Shown: positions 17,539-30,700 of the stretch, one piece after another
Layout of the letters: every line of letters begins with the position of its first letter
Numbering within the stretch: position 1 is the first letter of the stretch
Position numbers and translations under genes: made by a program
Notes under the pieces: generated by a model
What the model was told of the DNA's origin: nothing
The model's input: only the letters and a program-made list of their open reading frames with translations
Database searches by the model: none
From: Siphonodentalium dalli
Taxonomy: Eukaryota; Mollusca; Scaphopoda; Gadilida; Siphonodentaliidae
NCBI GenBank assembly: GCA_032622095.1
Contig: CP136064.1
Span: 38,178,426-38,242,425, forward strand
Length of the DNA stretch: 64,000 nt
Direction: 5' to 3'

Positions 17539-18764
17539 AAAGGTTCTTATCAAAATTATTGCTCATTAAGATACTCTAAGAGGATATTAATTGTCAGCAT
17601 ATAACTGAAGAATACTGTTCTGTTTAGATTAATAATCAGCACAAACATATTAAAGGGATTAAAATTAATTATTATAGATTAACACATTAATTCAAAGAAA
17701 ACTATAGAAAATATAAGTAAAAAAATTATAATTTCTGGTGCTGCTTCAAAGAAAATAACACCTTTGTTCATAATTAGCAACAACAGTATTAAAAAGATCA
17801 AAAAGTCAGGAACAGACAAGTTAAACTGTCAAATCTACCTAATGAGCTGAGACATGGCATTAACAGCTTATGATGCTAATATGTTTTGTCACCTTGATTA
17901 GGTATTGTTTTGACAAGTCAACAACCACTGACATCAAAGCTGGAGCACTATGTGTCATTAGGTAGTCTATTGTTTGCTACAAAGTGAGAACTTTTCACAT
18001 CATTAGCAAGTTTCAAGTTAGGGTTTAAATATTCTGCAGAAACTAAATTTTCAGCATAACACCAACTCCAGTGGACAGGAAAGCAGCAAGGATTTAGTAT
18101 TATAATAACAATTTTGTTCTCAACATTGGAGTATATAGGCAAGCTTATACTAGAACACTAAGGTATATTAATTTCTAATAATTTTAGATCTGTGTTTAAA
18201 ATATATCACAACAAATGGGTTTTTAAATTGTAAAAATTATGGAATCAATTTATTATCAGTCATATTACAAAATGCATGAGAGAAAATGTTCTAAGTCTAC
18301 CAAAATGATCTTTTCAAATTGAACTAATTATTAATGTAAATTAATTGTTCTGACAAACAAATTGTTTTTTAAATAAAAAAACATTCAATTCAATTTTTTC
18401 TGACATTGTTTTCTTTATTTATCTGCAACCAATAAAAAATAAAAAAAAATCTGACATTTAAATTTTAGTTTAACTAATACATTATTAAATTCAAATTTTT
18501 ATTGAAAGAACAAATTGTTCTTTCTGTTAATCTGCAACCAATAGTTGATAGTTCTAAAATTTTATGTGAATTACCAGTGTTTTGTCACCTTGTTTGAGTA
18601 TCGTTTGAGTAACCACAACAAGTGACATGTGAGGAGCAGTATGTGTCATTAGCCAACGTGTCAGTAGCTTATTGTCAGACAAAAGAGAGATAGGTCATCA
18701 GTTAATATATATATGCCATTTTGCATTCTGTCACATTCTATGAGTGACCATAAATTTTTCTGTA
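17539..18764. repeat. Diverged left-edge copy of the satellite spacer (spacer 0)
   Basis: From AAAGGTTCTTATCAAAATTA onward this aligns by eye with 39211-40575 of spacer 1, with many substitutions and indels. It lacks the first 320 bp, the second of the three internal motif copies and the 400 bp before the satellite. The same landmarks occur in the same order: TGTTCTGTTTAGATTAATAA, TAACACCAACT, GTTTTGTCACCTTG, GGAGCAGTATGTGTCATTAG. It marks the left limit of the satellite domain and is much older than spacers 1-3. Confidence 0.8.
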
Positions 18765-18944
18765 ATTTGTCAGTTCTGGTGACATGGTAACTAGAACTGC
18801 AAGTAGTTGAACCAGTCATCTTATGGTTGAGTTATTGAGTTTAAGTTATATTTGATCATCATTTTATCCAGTTATTTTGATAGCAAAAAGGTTCCTAGTC
18901 GGTCCCAGTAACTGGTCAGTTATGGTGTGATATGAAAATTAGCA
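18765..18944. repeat. First, diverged satellite monomers
   Basis: CAGTTCTGGTGACATGG..., AACCAGTCATCTTATGGTTG and TTCCTAGTCGGTCCCA are recognisable monomer landmarks with above-average divergence, as expected at an array edge. The stretch is cut at TATGAAAATTAGCA by the retrotransposon copy. Confidence 0.8.
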
Positions 18945-21708
18945 GGCATACGAAGGCATAAACAACATGTTATCTAATTGGGATTTTAAAAGTGTTAGCC
19001 ATAATCTTCATGTATCTAAGATTAACAACGAACTGACAGAAATGTTACAAAATGCTTGTCTGAAATTTATTCCAAATAAAACAGTCTGCATAAGAAAAGA
19101 CTGTCCTCCTTGGTTGACGTGTGGGGTAAGAAAACTAATGCGCCAACGCAATAGACTACATAGAATCGCCAAATTAAAAAATTCCTCACCTTCCTGGACA
19201 AAATTTCGTATTGTTCGAAATCAATGTGTGAGTGCTGTCAGAAAAGCAAAAGTCGATTATGACAGTAAAATTGACCACATTTTGAGTGATAAAAACACTG
19301 ATTCATCGACATGGTGGAAGAATCTGCAGAAAGTAATTTCCCCCACCACAAAAGCAATACCCCCTCTTTTAAGCAACGACTGTTATCTAGTTTCCCCTTC
19401 TGAAAAGGCACATGCGTTGAATGATTATTTTTGTGAAATATCTACAGTTGATGATAATTTATGCAATACTCACTTGAGCTCTACTATTCAATATACAGAA
19501 ACTGCTCCCGAACTAGCGGACATAAAATCACATCAGTCGACGTTTTTAACGCTATTAAAAAGTTAAAAGTTTCCAAAGCCTGTGGACCTGATAATATTAG
19601 CCCACGTATGCTAAAACAGTGTGCCTCGTCTCTTTCTGAACCACTTTCCCATTTCTTCAATATTTTCACAAACAAGAGTTACTATCCGCATGAATGGACA
19701 AAATCCAATGTGACTCCTATTTTTAAAAATGGTGACCCCAAGCATAATAGCGAACTACCGCCCCATTTCTCTTCTGAGCTGTATATACAAAACTTATGAG
19801 AAGTGCATTTACAAATAACTTTGGACATACCTAGACGAAAATAAGTTACTTTCTGTTTACCAATCTGGATTCAAAAAAGGTGACTCTACAGTATATCAGC
19901 TTACTGACATATATGACTATATTAGCAGATCTCTGGACGAAGGTAAAGAAATTCGATGTATTTTTTGTGATATAAGCAAAGCCTTTGACAAGGTTTGGCA
20001 CAAAGGTCTCCTGTTTAAGCTTAAGAAACTTGGAATTAAGGGTAAAGTATATGAACTAATTTCATCTTATCTTGAATGTCGTCAACAGAGAGTTATAGTT
20101 GATAATGCTAGTTCTGAGTGGCAAAATGTTTCCGCAGGTGTGCCTCAAGGCTAAATATTAGGCCCACTGTTATTTCTGATTTACATTAACGACATAACCG
20201 AAAACATCACGTGCAACATACGTCTATTTGCTGATGATACATCAATATATTTATGTGTCGAGAACCCTGTTTTAGCAGCTGGAATAATTAATAGAGACAT
20301 TGCCACTATTGTCGATTGGTCAAAAAAATGGCTTGTAAAATTTAATCCCCTCAAAACTGAAGCTTTAATGATATCAAAGAAATCTACAAATATAGTTCAC
20401 CCACCCCAATCATGGCTGATTCTCACATAACTGAAGTAGAAAATCACAAACATCTTGGCCTCACTTTTGACAACATCGGTTCATGGGAAACTCACATAAG
20501 TAACATAACCGATAGGGCATGGAAAAAGGTAAATATGATTAGGAAGCACAAATTCAGACTGAGCAGAAAGACCCTTGAAAATATATATCTTGCTTTTGTT
20601 AGACCCACTCTTGAATATGCATCACCAGTATGGGATAACATACCAAAATATATGAGCGATTATATCGAAGATATTCAGTATGAAATGGCACGAATTGTCA
20701 CTGGGGCCACGAGAAGTACCAGCGATCGCAACTTACTATTAGAAACCGGCTGGGAAACAATTGCCTCACGTAGAACAAAACAGAAAATGATACAATTTTT
20801 CAAAATGACTAGTAACCAAGCCCCGTCTTATCTATCAAACATGATTCCTCCCGATTCCACTTCATCTGGTTTCAATTTTAGGCATGTTAGTATCCACCCG
20901 CCTGGCAGCAACAGAGACATTTACATGAATACTTTTCTGCCTTCGGCTACACGAGCATGGAATAGTTTATCGAATTCAATAAAATCGTCAAACATACTCG
21001 AAGAATTTAAGCGTAAACTAAACAATGATCGTGCGAAAATTGCAAATTTTTATCTTCAGTGTTATTCCAGGAAAGCCCAAATATATCATACTCGTATCAG
21101 ATTAGGTTGCAGCAACCTGAACCGTGACCTTGTTATTAATCACTTGAAAGAATCACCACTGTGTCAATGCGGTAGTTTTGAAACTGAATCAGCTCACCAT
21201 TTCTTCTTTCAATGCCCCCTTTACGCCAGAATTAGATCAGAACTTCTAAGTAACTTACCAGTAAGTATGATAACAACCGATGTTCTATTGTACGGATCTC
21301 TCAAACTTCCAAACAAATTAAATTCCGAAATATTCTTGGCGGTTCAGAAGTTTAATTCAGATAATGGCCGTTTCTCATAATCACTTAAGGTGACGCGCAT
21401 AGATTTCCATTCGATTTGCATGAAACGCTTTTTCTCCTCCGTGGTCGTGACGCATTCGTGCAAGTGATTTCCCCACTGAACGGATGTTTTTGGGTTATTT
21501 TGTATTGAATGTATGTTGTGTCAAACCTCTCTCTCTCTTTCTCTTTCACACTCTCCCCTCTCTCGCTCATTCTCTTTCTCTTTCATTCCCTTTCTCACCC
21601 TTAACTTCCGTATTACAATGTAATACCGTATCTCAATCCTAAATAATATTCCAATCAATCAAATCTATATATCCTGTCTGCTTTACCCCAAGTGATATTT
21701 TTGTCACT
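18945..21708 (+). mobile_element. Degenerate second copy of a CR1/L2-like retrotransposon, truncated at both ends
   Basis: Compared with the element at 8213-12394 this copy begins after the endonuclease (at ...NWDFKSVSHN) and ends in the 3' UTR at the TACCCCAA hairpin, lacking the CTGAGGA... tail and the TATTGTTTA terminus. A pyrimidine-rich tract (21524-21598) and a small hairpin GTATTAC-AAT-GTAATAC (21610-21626) lie in its 3' UTR. It interrupts satellite: GAAAATTAGCA on the left, CGGTAGTGGTACCGGAC on the right. No target duplication is visible and about 4 bp of monomer is missing, so insertion was followed by deletion or recombination. The two copies are related subfamilies, not near-identical. 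Confidence 0.85.
18967..21380 (+). pseudogene. Broken retrotransposon ORF: linker, reverse transcriptase, C-terminal domain
   Basis: The order of pieces matches the intact family: WLTCGVRKLMRQRNRLH, STWWKNLQKV, KACGPDNISPRMLK, then RT motifs GFKKGDSTVYQLTD, FCDISKAFDKVWHKG, AGVPQG, NIRLFADDTSIYL, WSKKWLVKFNPLKTE, NHKHLGLTFD, and at the end CQCGSFETESAHHFFFQCPL with Cys and His intact. Lesions: frameshifts near 19527, 19750 and 20410, and in-frame TAA at 19816-19818 and 20152-20154 (the latter in place of Ser right after PQG). The last 322 codons (20412-21380) are open. No endonuclease is present. Confidence 0.88.
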
Positions 21709-24700
21709 TGACACCGGTAGTGGTACCGGACATGGAACCAGTCATCTTATGGTTGAGTTATCGATTTCGGGCTTATATTGAATCATTGTTTTATCAAGTT
21801 ATTTTGACAGAAAATCTTCATAGTCAGTCCCACTATTTGGTCAGTCCTGGTGTGATATGAAAACTCGCACTAGCCAGTAGTGGTACTGGACTGGGAACCA
21901 GTCATCTTATGATTGAGTTATCGATTTCTAGCTTATATTGAATCATTGTTTTATCAAATTATTTTGACAGAAAATCTTTCTAGTCAGTCCCACTTATTCG
22001 TCAGTTCTGGTGTGATATGAAAACTAGCACTAGCCAGTAGTGGTGCTGGACTGGGAACCAGTCATCTTATGGTTGAGTTAACAATTTGAAGTTTATAGTT
22101 GTTCACCATTTCAAAAGAGAAATTCGTCCTAGTCAGTCCCACTAATTGGTCAGTATTAGTGTGATACAAACTAGCACTAGCCAGTAGTGGTGCTGGACTG
22201 GGAACCAGTCATCAAATGGTTCAGTTATCGATTTCAAGTTTATATTTAATCATCTTATGTTTGAGTTACCAATTTGAAGTTAATATTTGTTCATCATTTT
22301 ATCAATTTTGACACAGAAAAGCTTCCTAGTCAGTCCCACTAATTGGTCAGTTCTGGTGTGATATGAAAACTAGCACTAGCCAGTAGTGGTGCTGGACTGG
22401 GAACCAGTCATCTTATGGTTGAGTTATCGATTTCAAGTTTTTATTTAATCATTGTTTTATCAAGTTATTTGGACAAAGAAAAGCTTTCTAGTCAGTCCCG
22501 CTAATTGGTCAGTTCTGGTGTAATATGAAAGCTAGCACTAGCCAGTAGTGGTGCTAGACTGGGAACCAGTCATCTTATGGTTGAGTTATCGATTTCTAGC
22601 ATATATTTAATCATCGTTTTATCAAGTTATTTTGACAGAGAAAAGCTTTCTAGTCCGTCCCACTAATTGGTCAGTTCTGGTGTGATATGAAAACTCGCAC
22701 TAGCCAGTAGTGGTACTGGACTGGGAACCAGTCATCTTATGATTGAGTTATCGATTTCTAGCTTATATTGAATCATTGTTTTATCAAATTATTTTGACAG
22801 AAAATCTTTCTAGTCAGTCCCACTTATTCGTCAGTTCTGGTGTGATATGAAAACTAGCACTAGCCAGTAGTGGTGCTGGACTGGGAACCAGTCATCTTAT
22901 GGTTGAGTTAACAATTTGAAGTTTATAGTTGTTCACCATTTCAAAAGAGAAATTCGTCCTAGTCAGTCCCACTAATTGGTCAGTATTAGTGTGATACAAA
23001 CTAGCACTAGCCAGTAGTGGTGCTGGACTGGGAACCAGTCATCAAATGGTTCAGTTATCGATTTCAAGTTTATATTTAATCATCTTATGTTTGAGTTACC
23101 AATTTGAAGTTAATATTTGTTCATCATTTTATCAATTTTGACACAGAAAAGCTTCCTAGTCAGTCCCACTAATTGGTCAGTTCTGGTGTGATATGAAAAC
23201 TAGCACTAGCCAGTAGTGGTGCTGGACTGGGAACCAGTCATCTTATGGTTGAGTTATCGATTTCAAGTTTTTATTTAATCATTGTTTTATCAAGTTATTT
23301 GGACAAAGAAAAGCTTTCTAGTCAGTCCCGCTAATTGGTCAGTTCTGGTGTAATATGAAAGCTAGCACTAGCCAGTAGTGGTGCTAGACTGGGAACCAGT
23401 CATCTTATGGTTGAGTTATCGATTTCTAGCATATATTTAATCATCGTTTTATCAAGTTATTTTGACAGAGAAAAGCTTTCTAGTCCGTCCCACTAATTGG
23501 TCAGTTCTGATGTGATATGAAAACTAGCACTAGCCAGTAGTGGTGTTGGACTGGGAACCAGTCATCTTATGGTTGAGTTATCAATTTGAAGTTTATATTT
23601 GTTCACCATTTCAAAAGAGAAAATCTTCCTAGTCAGTCCCACTATTTGGTCAGTTCTGGTGTGATTTGAAAATTAGCACTAGCCAGTAGTGGTGTTGGAC
23701 TGGGAACCAGTCATCTTATGGTTGAGTTATCAATTTGAAGTTTATATTTCAAAAGAGAAAATCTTCCTAGTTAATCCCACTATTTGGTCAGTTCTGGTGT
23801 GATATGAAAACTAGCACTAGCCAGTAGTGGTGTTGGACTGGGAACCAGTCATCTTATGGTTGAGTTATCGATTTCTAGCTTTTATTGAATCATTGTTTTA
23901 TCAAGTTATTTTGACAGAAAATACTCCTAGTCAGTCCCACTATTTGGTCAGTTCTGGTGTGATATGAAAACTAGCACTAGCCAGTAGTGGTAATGGACTG
24001 GGAACCAGTCATCTTAGGGTTGAGTTATCGATTTCTAGCTTTTATTGAATCATTGTTTTATCAAGTTATTTTGACAGAAAATACTCCTAGTCAGTCCCAC
24101 TATTTGGTCAGTTCTGGTGTGATATGAAAACTAGCACTAGCCAGTAGTGGTACCGGACATGGAACCACTCATCTTATGGTTGAGTTATCGATTTCTAGCT
24201 TATATTGAATCATTGTTTTATCAAGTTATTTTGACAGAAAATCTTCCTAGTCAGTCCCACTATTTGGTCAGTCCTGGTGTGATATGAAAACTCGCACTAG
24301 CCAGTAGTGTTACAGGACTGGGAACCAGTCATCTTATGATTGAGTTATCGATTTCTAGCTTATATTGAATCATTGTTTTATCAAATTATTTTGACAGAAA
24401 ATCTTTCTAGTCAGTCCCACTTATTCGTCATTTCTGGTGTGATATGAAAACTAGCACTAGCCAGTAGTGGTGCTGGACTGGGAACCAGTCATCTTATGGT
24501 TGAGTTAACAATTTGAAGTTTATAGTTGTTCACCATTTCAAAAGAGAAATTCGTCCTAGTCAGTCCCACTAATTGGTCAGTATTAGTGTGATACAAACTA
24601 GCACTAGCCAGTAGTGGTGCTGGACTGGGAACCAGTCATCAAATGGTTCAGTTATCGATTTCAAGTTTATATTTAATCATCTTATGTTTGAGTTACCAAT

Positions 24701-27700
24701 TTGAAGTTAATATTTGTTCATCATTTTATCAATTTTGACACAGAAAAGCTTCCTAGTCAGTCCCACTAATTGGTCAGTTCTGGTGTGATATGAAAACTAG
24801 CACTAGCCAGTAGTGGTGCTTGACTGGGAACCAGTCATCTTATGGTTGAGTTATCGATTTCAAGTTTTTATTTAATCATTGTTTTATCAAGTTATTTGGA
24901 CAAAGAAAAGCTTTCTAGTCAGTCCCGCTAATTGGTCAGTTCTGGTGTAATATGAAAGCTAGCACTAGCCAGTAGTGGTGCTAGACTGGGAACCAGTCAT
25001 CTTATGGTTGAGTTATCAATTTGAAGTTTATATTTGTTCACCATTTCAAAAGAGAAAATCTTCCTAGTTAGTCCCACTATTTGGTCAGTTCTGGTGTGAT
25101 ATGAAAACTAGCACTAGCCAGTAGTGGTACTGGACTGGGAACCAGTCATCTTATGGTTGAGTTATCGATTTCTAGCTTATATTAAAACATTGTTTTATGA
25201 AGTTATTTTGACAGAAAATCTTCCCAGACAGTCGCACTATTTGGTCAGTTCTGGGGTGATATGAAGACTAGCACTAGCCAGTAGTGGTACTGGACTGGGA
25301 ACCAGTCATCTTATGGTTGAGTTATCAATTTCTAGCTTATATTGAATCATTGTTTTATCAAGTTATTTTGACAGAAAATCTTTCTTGTCAGTCCCACTTA
25401 TTGGTCAGTTCTGGTGTGATATGAAAACTAGCACTAGCCAGTAGTGGTACTGGACTGGGAACCAGTCATCTTATGGTTGAGTTATCGATTTCTAGCTTAT
25501 ATTGAATCATTGTTTTATCAAGTTATTTTGACAGAAAATCTTTCTTGTCAGTCCCACTTATTGGTCAGTTATGGTGTGATATGAAAACTAGCACTAGCCA
25601 GTAGTGGTGTTGGACTGGGAACCAGTCATCTTATGGTTGAGTAATCAATTTGAAGTTTATAGTTGTTAACCATTTCAAAAGAGAAATTATTCCTAGTCAG
25701 TCCCACTAATTGGTCAATATTAGTGTGATACGAACTAGCACTAGCCAGTAGTGGTGCTGGACTGGGAACGAGTCATCTTATGGTTGAGTTATAGATTTCA
25801 AGTTTTTATTTAATCATTGTTTTATCAAGTTATTTGGACAAAGAAAAGCTTTCTAGTCAGTCCCGCTAATTGGTCAGTTCTGGTGTAATATGAAAGCTAG
25901 CACTAGCCAGTAGTGGTGCTAGACTGGGAACCAGTCATCTTATGGTTGAGTTATCAATTTGAAGTTTATATTTGTTCACCATTTCAAAAGAGAAAATCTT
26001 CCTAGTTAGTCCCACTATTTGGTCAGTTCTGGTGTGATATGAAAACTAGCACTAGCCAGTAGTGGTACTGGACTGGGAACCAGTCATCTTATGGTTGAGT
26101 TATCGATTTCTAGCTTATATTGAATCATTGTTTTATCAAGTTATTTTGACAGAAAATCTTTCTTGTCAGTCCCACTTATTGGTCAGTTATGGTGTGATAT
26201 GAAAACTAGCACTAGCCAGTAGTGGTGTTGGACTGGGAACCAGTCATCTTATGGTTGAGTTATCAATTTGAAGTTTATAGTTGTTAACCATTTCAAAAGA
26301 GAAATTATTCCTAGTCAGTCCCACTAATTGGTCAATATTAGTGTGATACGAACTAGCACTAGCCAGTAGTGGTGCTGGACTGGGAACGAGTCATCAAATG
26401 GTTCAGTTATCGATTTCAAGTTTATAATTAATCATCATATGTTTGAGTTATCAATTTGAAGTTAATATTTGTTCATAATTTTATAAATTTTGACAAAGAA
26501 AAGCTTCCTAGTCAGTCCAACTAATTGGTCAGTTATGGTGTGATATGAAAACTAGCACTAGCCAGTAGTGGAGTTGGACTGGGAACCAGTCATCTTATGG
26601 TTGAGTTATCAATTTGAAGTTTATATTTGTTCACCATTTCAAAAGAGAAAATCTTCCTAGTTAGTCCCATTATTTGGTCAGTTCTGGTGTGATCGGAAAA
26701 CTAGCACTAGCCAGTAGTGGTACTGGACAGGGAACCAGCCATCTTATGGTTGAGTTAGCGATTTCTAGCTTATATTGAATCATTGTTTTATCAAGTTATT
26801 TTGACAGAAAATCTTTCTAGTCAGTCCCACTTATTGGTCAGTTCTGGTGTGATATGAAAACTAGCACTAGCCAGTAGTGGTGCTGGACTGGGAACCAGTC
26901 ATCTTATGGTTGAGTTTTCAATTTCAAGTTAATATTTAATAATCTTATGTTTGAGTTACCAATTTAAAGTTAATATTTGTTCATCATTTTATCAATTTTG
27001 ACAGAGAAAAGCTTCGTAGTCAGTCCCACTAATTGGTCAGTTCTGGTGTGATATGAAAACTAGCACTAGCCAGTAGTGGTGTTGGACTGGGAACCAGTCA
27101 TCTTATGGTTGAGTTATCGATTTCTAGCTTATATTGAATAATTGTTTTATCAAGTTATTTTGATAGAAAATCTTCCTAGTCAGTCCCATTATTTGGTCAG
27201 TTCTGGTGTGATATGAAAACTAGCACTAGCCAGTAGTGGTACTAGACAGGGAACCAGTCATCTTATGGTTGAGTTATCAATTCTAGCTTATATTGAGTCA
27301 TTGTTTTATCAAGTTATTTTGACAGAAAATCTTCCTAGTCAGTCCCACTTATTGGTCAGTTCTGGTGTGATATGAAAACTAGCACTAGCCAGTAGTGGTA
27401 CTGGACTGGGAACCAGTCATCTTACAGTTGAGTTATTGATTTCAAGTATATATTTAATTATGTTTTATCAAGTTATTTGGACAGAGAAAAGCTTTCTAGT
27501 CAGTCCCACTTATTGGTCAGTTCTGGATTGATATGAAAACTAGCACTAGCCAGTAGTGGTGCTGGACTTGGAACCAATCGTCTTATTTTGAAGTTTATAT
27601 TTGTTCACCATTTCAAAAGAGAAAATCTTCCTAGTCAGTCCCACTATTTGGTCAGTTCTGGTGTGATATGAAAACTAGCACTAGCCAGTAGTGGTGTTGG

Positions 27701-30700
27701 ACTAGGAACCAGTCATCTTATGGTTGAGTTATCAATTTGAAGTTTATATTTGTTCACCATTTCAAAAGAGAAAATCTTCCTAGTTAGTCCCACTATTTGG
27801 TCAGTTCTGGTGTGATATGAAAACTAGCACTAGCCAGTAGTGGTACTGGACTGGGAACCAGTCATCTTATGGTTGAGTTATCAATTTCTAGCTTATATTA
27901 AATCATTGTTGTATGAAGTTATTTTGACAGAAAATCTTCCCAGACAGTCCCACTATTTGGTCAGTTCTGGTGTGATATGAAAACTAGCACTAGCCAGTAG
28001 TGGTGCTGGACTGGGAACCAGTCATCTTATGGTTGAGTTATCGATTTCTAGCTTATATTGAATCATTGTTTTATCAAGTTATTTTGACAGAAAATCTTCC
28101 CAGACAGTCCCACTTATTGGTCAGTTCTGGTGTGATATGAAAACTAGCACTAGCCAGTAGTGGTACTGGACTGGGAACCAGTCATCTTATGGTTGAGTTA
28201 TCAATTTGAAGTTTATAGTTGTTAACCATTTCAAAAGAGAAATTATTCCTAGTCAGTCCCACTAATTGGTCAATATTAATGTGATACGAACTAGCACTAG
28301 CCAGTAGTGGTGCTGGACAGGGAACGAGTCATCAAATGGTTCAGTTATCGATTTCAAGTTTATAATTAATCATCTTATGTTTGAGTTATCAATTTGAAGT
28401 TAATATTTGTTCATAATTTATAAATTTTGACAAAGAAAAGCTTCCTAGTCAGTCCAACTAATTGGTCAGTTCTGGTGTGATATGAAAACTAGCACTAGCC
28501 AGTAGTGGAGTTGGACTGGGAACCAGTCATCTTATGGTTGAGTTATCAATTTGAAGTTTATATTTGTTCACCATTTCAAAAGAGAAAATCTTCCTAGTTA
28601 GTCCCACTATTTGGTCAGTTCTGGTGTGATCGGAAAACTAGCACTAGCCAGTAGTGGTACTGGACAGGGAACCAGCCATCTTATGGAGTTATCGATTTCT
28701 AGCTTATATTGAATCATTGTTTTATGAAGTTATTTTGACAGAAAATTTTCCTAGTCAGTCCCACTAATTGGTCAGTTCTGGTGTGATATGAAAACTAGCA
28801 CTAGCCAGTAGTGGTACTGGACTGGAAACCAGTCATCTTATGGTTGAGTTATCGATTTCTAGCTTATATTGAATCATTGTTTTATGAAGTTAATTTGACA
28901 GAAAATTTTCCTAGTCAGTCCCACTATTTGGTCAGTTCTGGTGTGATATGAAAACTAGCACTAGCCAGTAGTGGTGTTGGACTGGGAACCAGTCATCTTA
29001 TGGTTGAGTTATCAATTTGAAGTTTATAGTTGTTCACCATTTCAAAAGAGAAATTCTTCCTAGTCAGTCCCACTAATTGGTCAGTATTAGTGGGATACAA
29101 ACTAGCACTAGCCAGTAGTGGTGCTGGACTGGGAACCAGTCATCAAATGGTTCAGTTATTGATTTCAAGTTTATAATTAATCATCTTATGTTTGAGTTAT
29201 CAATTTGAAGTTAATATTTGTACATCATTTTTATCAATTTTGACAGAGAAAAGCTTCCTAGTCAGTCCCGCTAATTAGTCAGTTCTGGTGTGATATGAAA
29301 ACTAGCACTAGCCAGTAGTGGTGTTTGACTGGGAACCAGTCATCTTATGGTTGAGTTATCAATTTGAAGTTTATATTTGTTCAGCATTTCAAAAGAGAAA
29401 ATCTTCCTAGTTAGTCCCACTATTTGGTCAGTTCTGGTGTGATATGAAAACTAGCACTAGCCAGTAGTGGTACTGGACAGGGAACCAGCCATCTTATGGT
29501 TGAGTTATCGATTTCTAGCTTATATTGAATCATTGTTTTATCAAGTTATTTTGACAGAAAATCTTCCTAGTCAGTCCCACTATTTGGTCAGTTCTGGTGT
29601 GATATGAAAACTAGCACTAGCCAGTAGTGGTGCTGGACTGGGAACCAGTCATCTTATGGTTGAGTTATCAATTTCAAGTTAATATTTAATCATCTTATGT
29701 TTGAGTTACCAATTTAAAGTTAATATTTGTTCATCTTTTTATCAATTTTGACAGAGAAAAGCTTCGTAGTCAGTCCCACTATTTGGTCAGTTCTGGTGTG
29801 ATATGAAAACTAGCACTAGACAGTAGTGGTGTTGGACTGGGAACCAGTCATCTTAAGGTTGAGTTATCGATTTCTAGCTTTAATATATTGAATAATTGTT
29901 TTATCAAGTTATTTTGATAAAAAATCTTCCTAGTCAGTCCCATTATTTGGTCAGTTCTGGTGTGATATGAAAACTAGCACTAGCCAGTAGTGGTACTGGA
30001 CAGGGAACCAGTCATCTTATGGTTGAGTTATCAATTCTAGCTTATATTGAGTCATTGTTTTATCAAGTTATTTTGACAGAAAATCTTCCTAGTCAGTCCC
30101 ACTATTTGGTCAGTTTTGGTGTGATATGAAAACTAGCACTAGCCAGTAGTGGTACTGGACTGGGAACCAGTCATCTTATGGTTGAGTTATCGATTTCTAG
30201 CTTATATTGAATCATTGTTTTATCAAGTTATTTTGACAGAAAATATTTCTAGTCAGTCCCACTTATTGGTCAGTTCTGGTGTGATATGAAAACTAGCACT
30301 AGCCAGTAGTGGTACTGGACTGGGAACCAGTCATCTTATGGTTGAGTTATCGATTTCTAGCTTATATTGAATCATTGTTTTATCAAGTTATTTTGACAGA
30401 AAATCTTTCTAGTCAGTCCCACTTATTGGTCAGTTCTGGTGTGATATGAAAACTAGCACTAGCCAGTAGTGGTACTGGACTGGGAACCAGTCATCTTACA
30501 GTTGAGTTATTGATTTCAAGTATATATTTAATTATGTTTTATCAAGTTATTTGGACAGAGAAAAGCTTTCTAGTCAGTCCCACTTATTGGTCAGTTCTGG
30601 ATTGATATGAAAACTAGCACTAGCCAGTAGTGGTGCTGGACTTGGAACCAATCGTCTTATTTTGAAGTTTATATTTGTTCACCATTTCAAAAGAGAAAAT

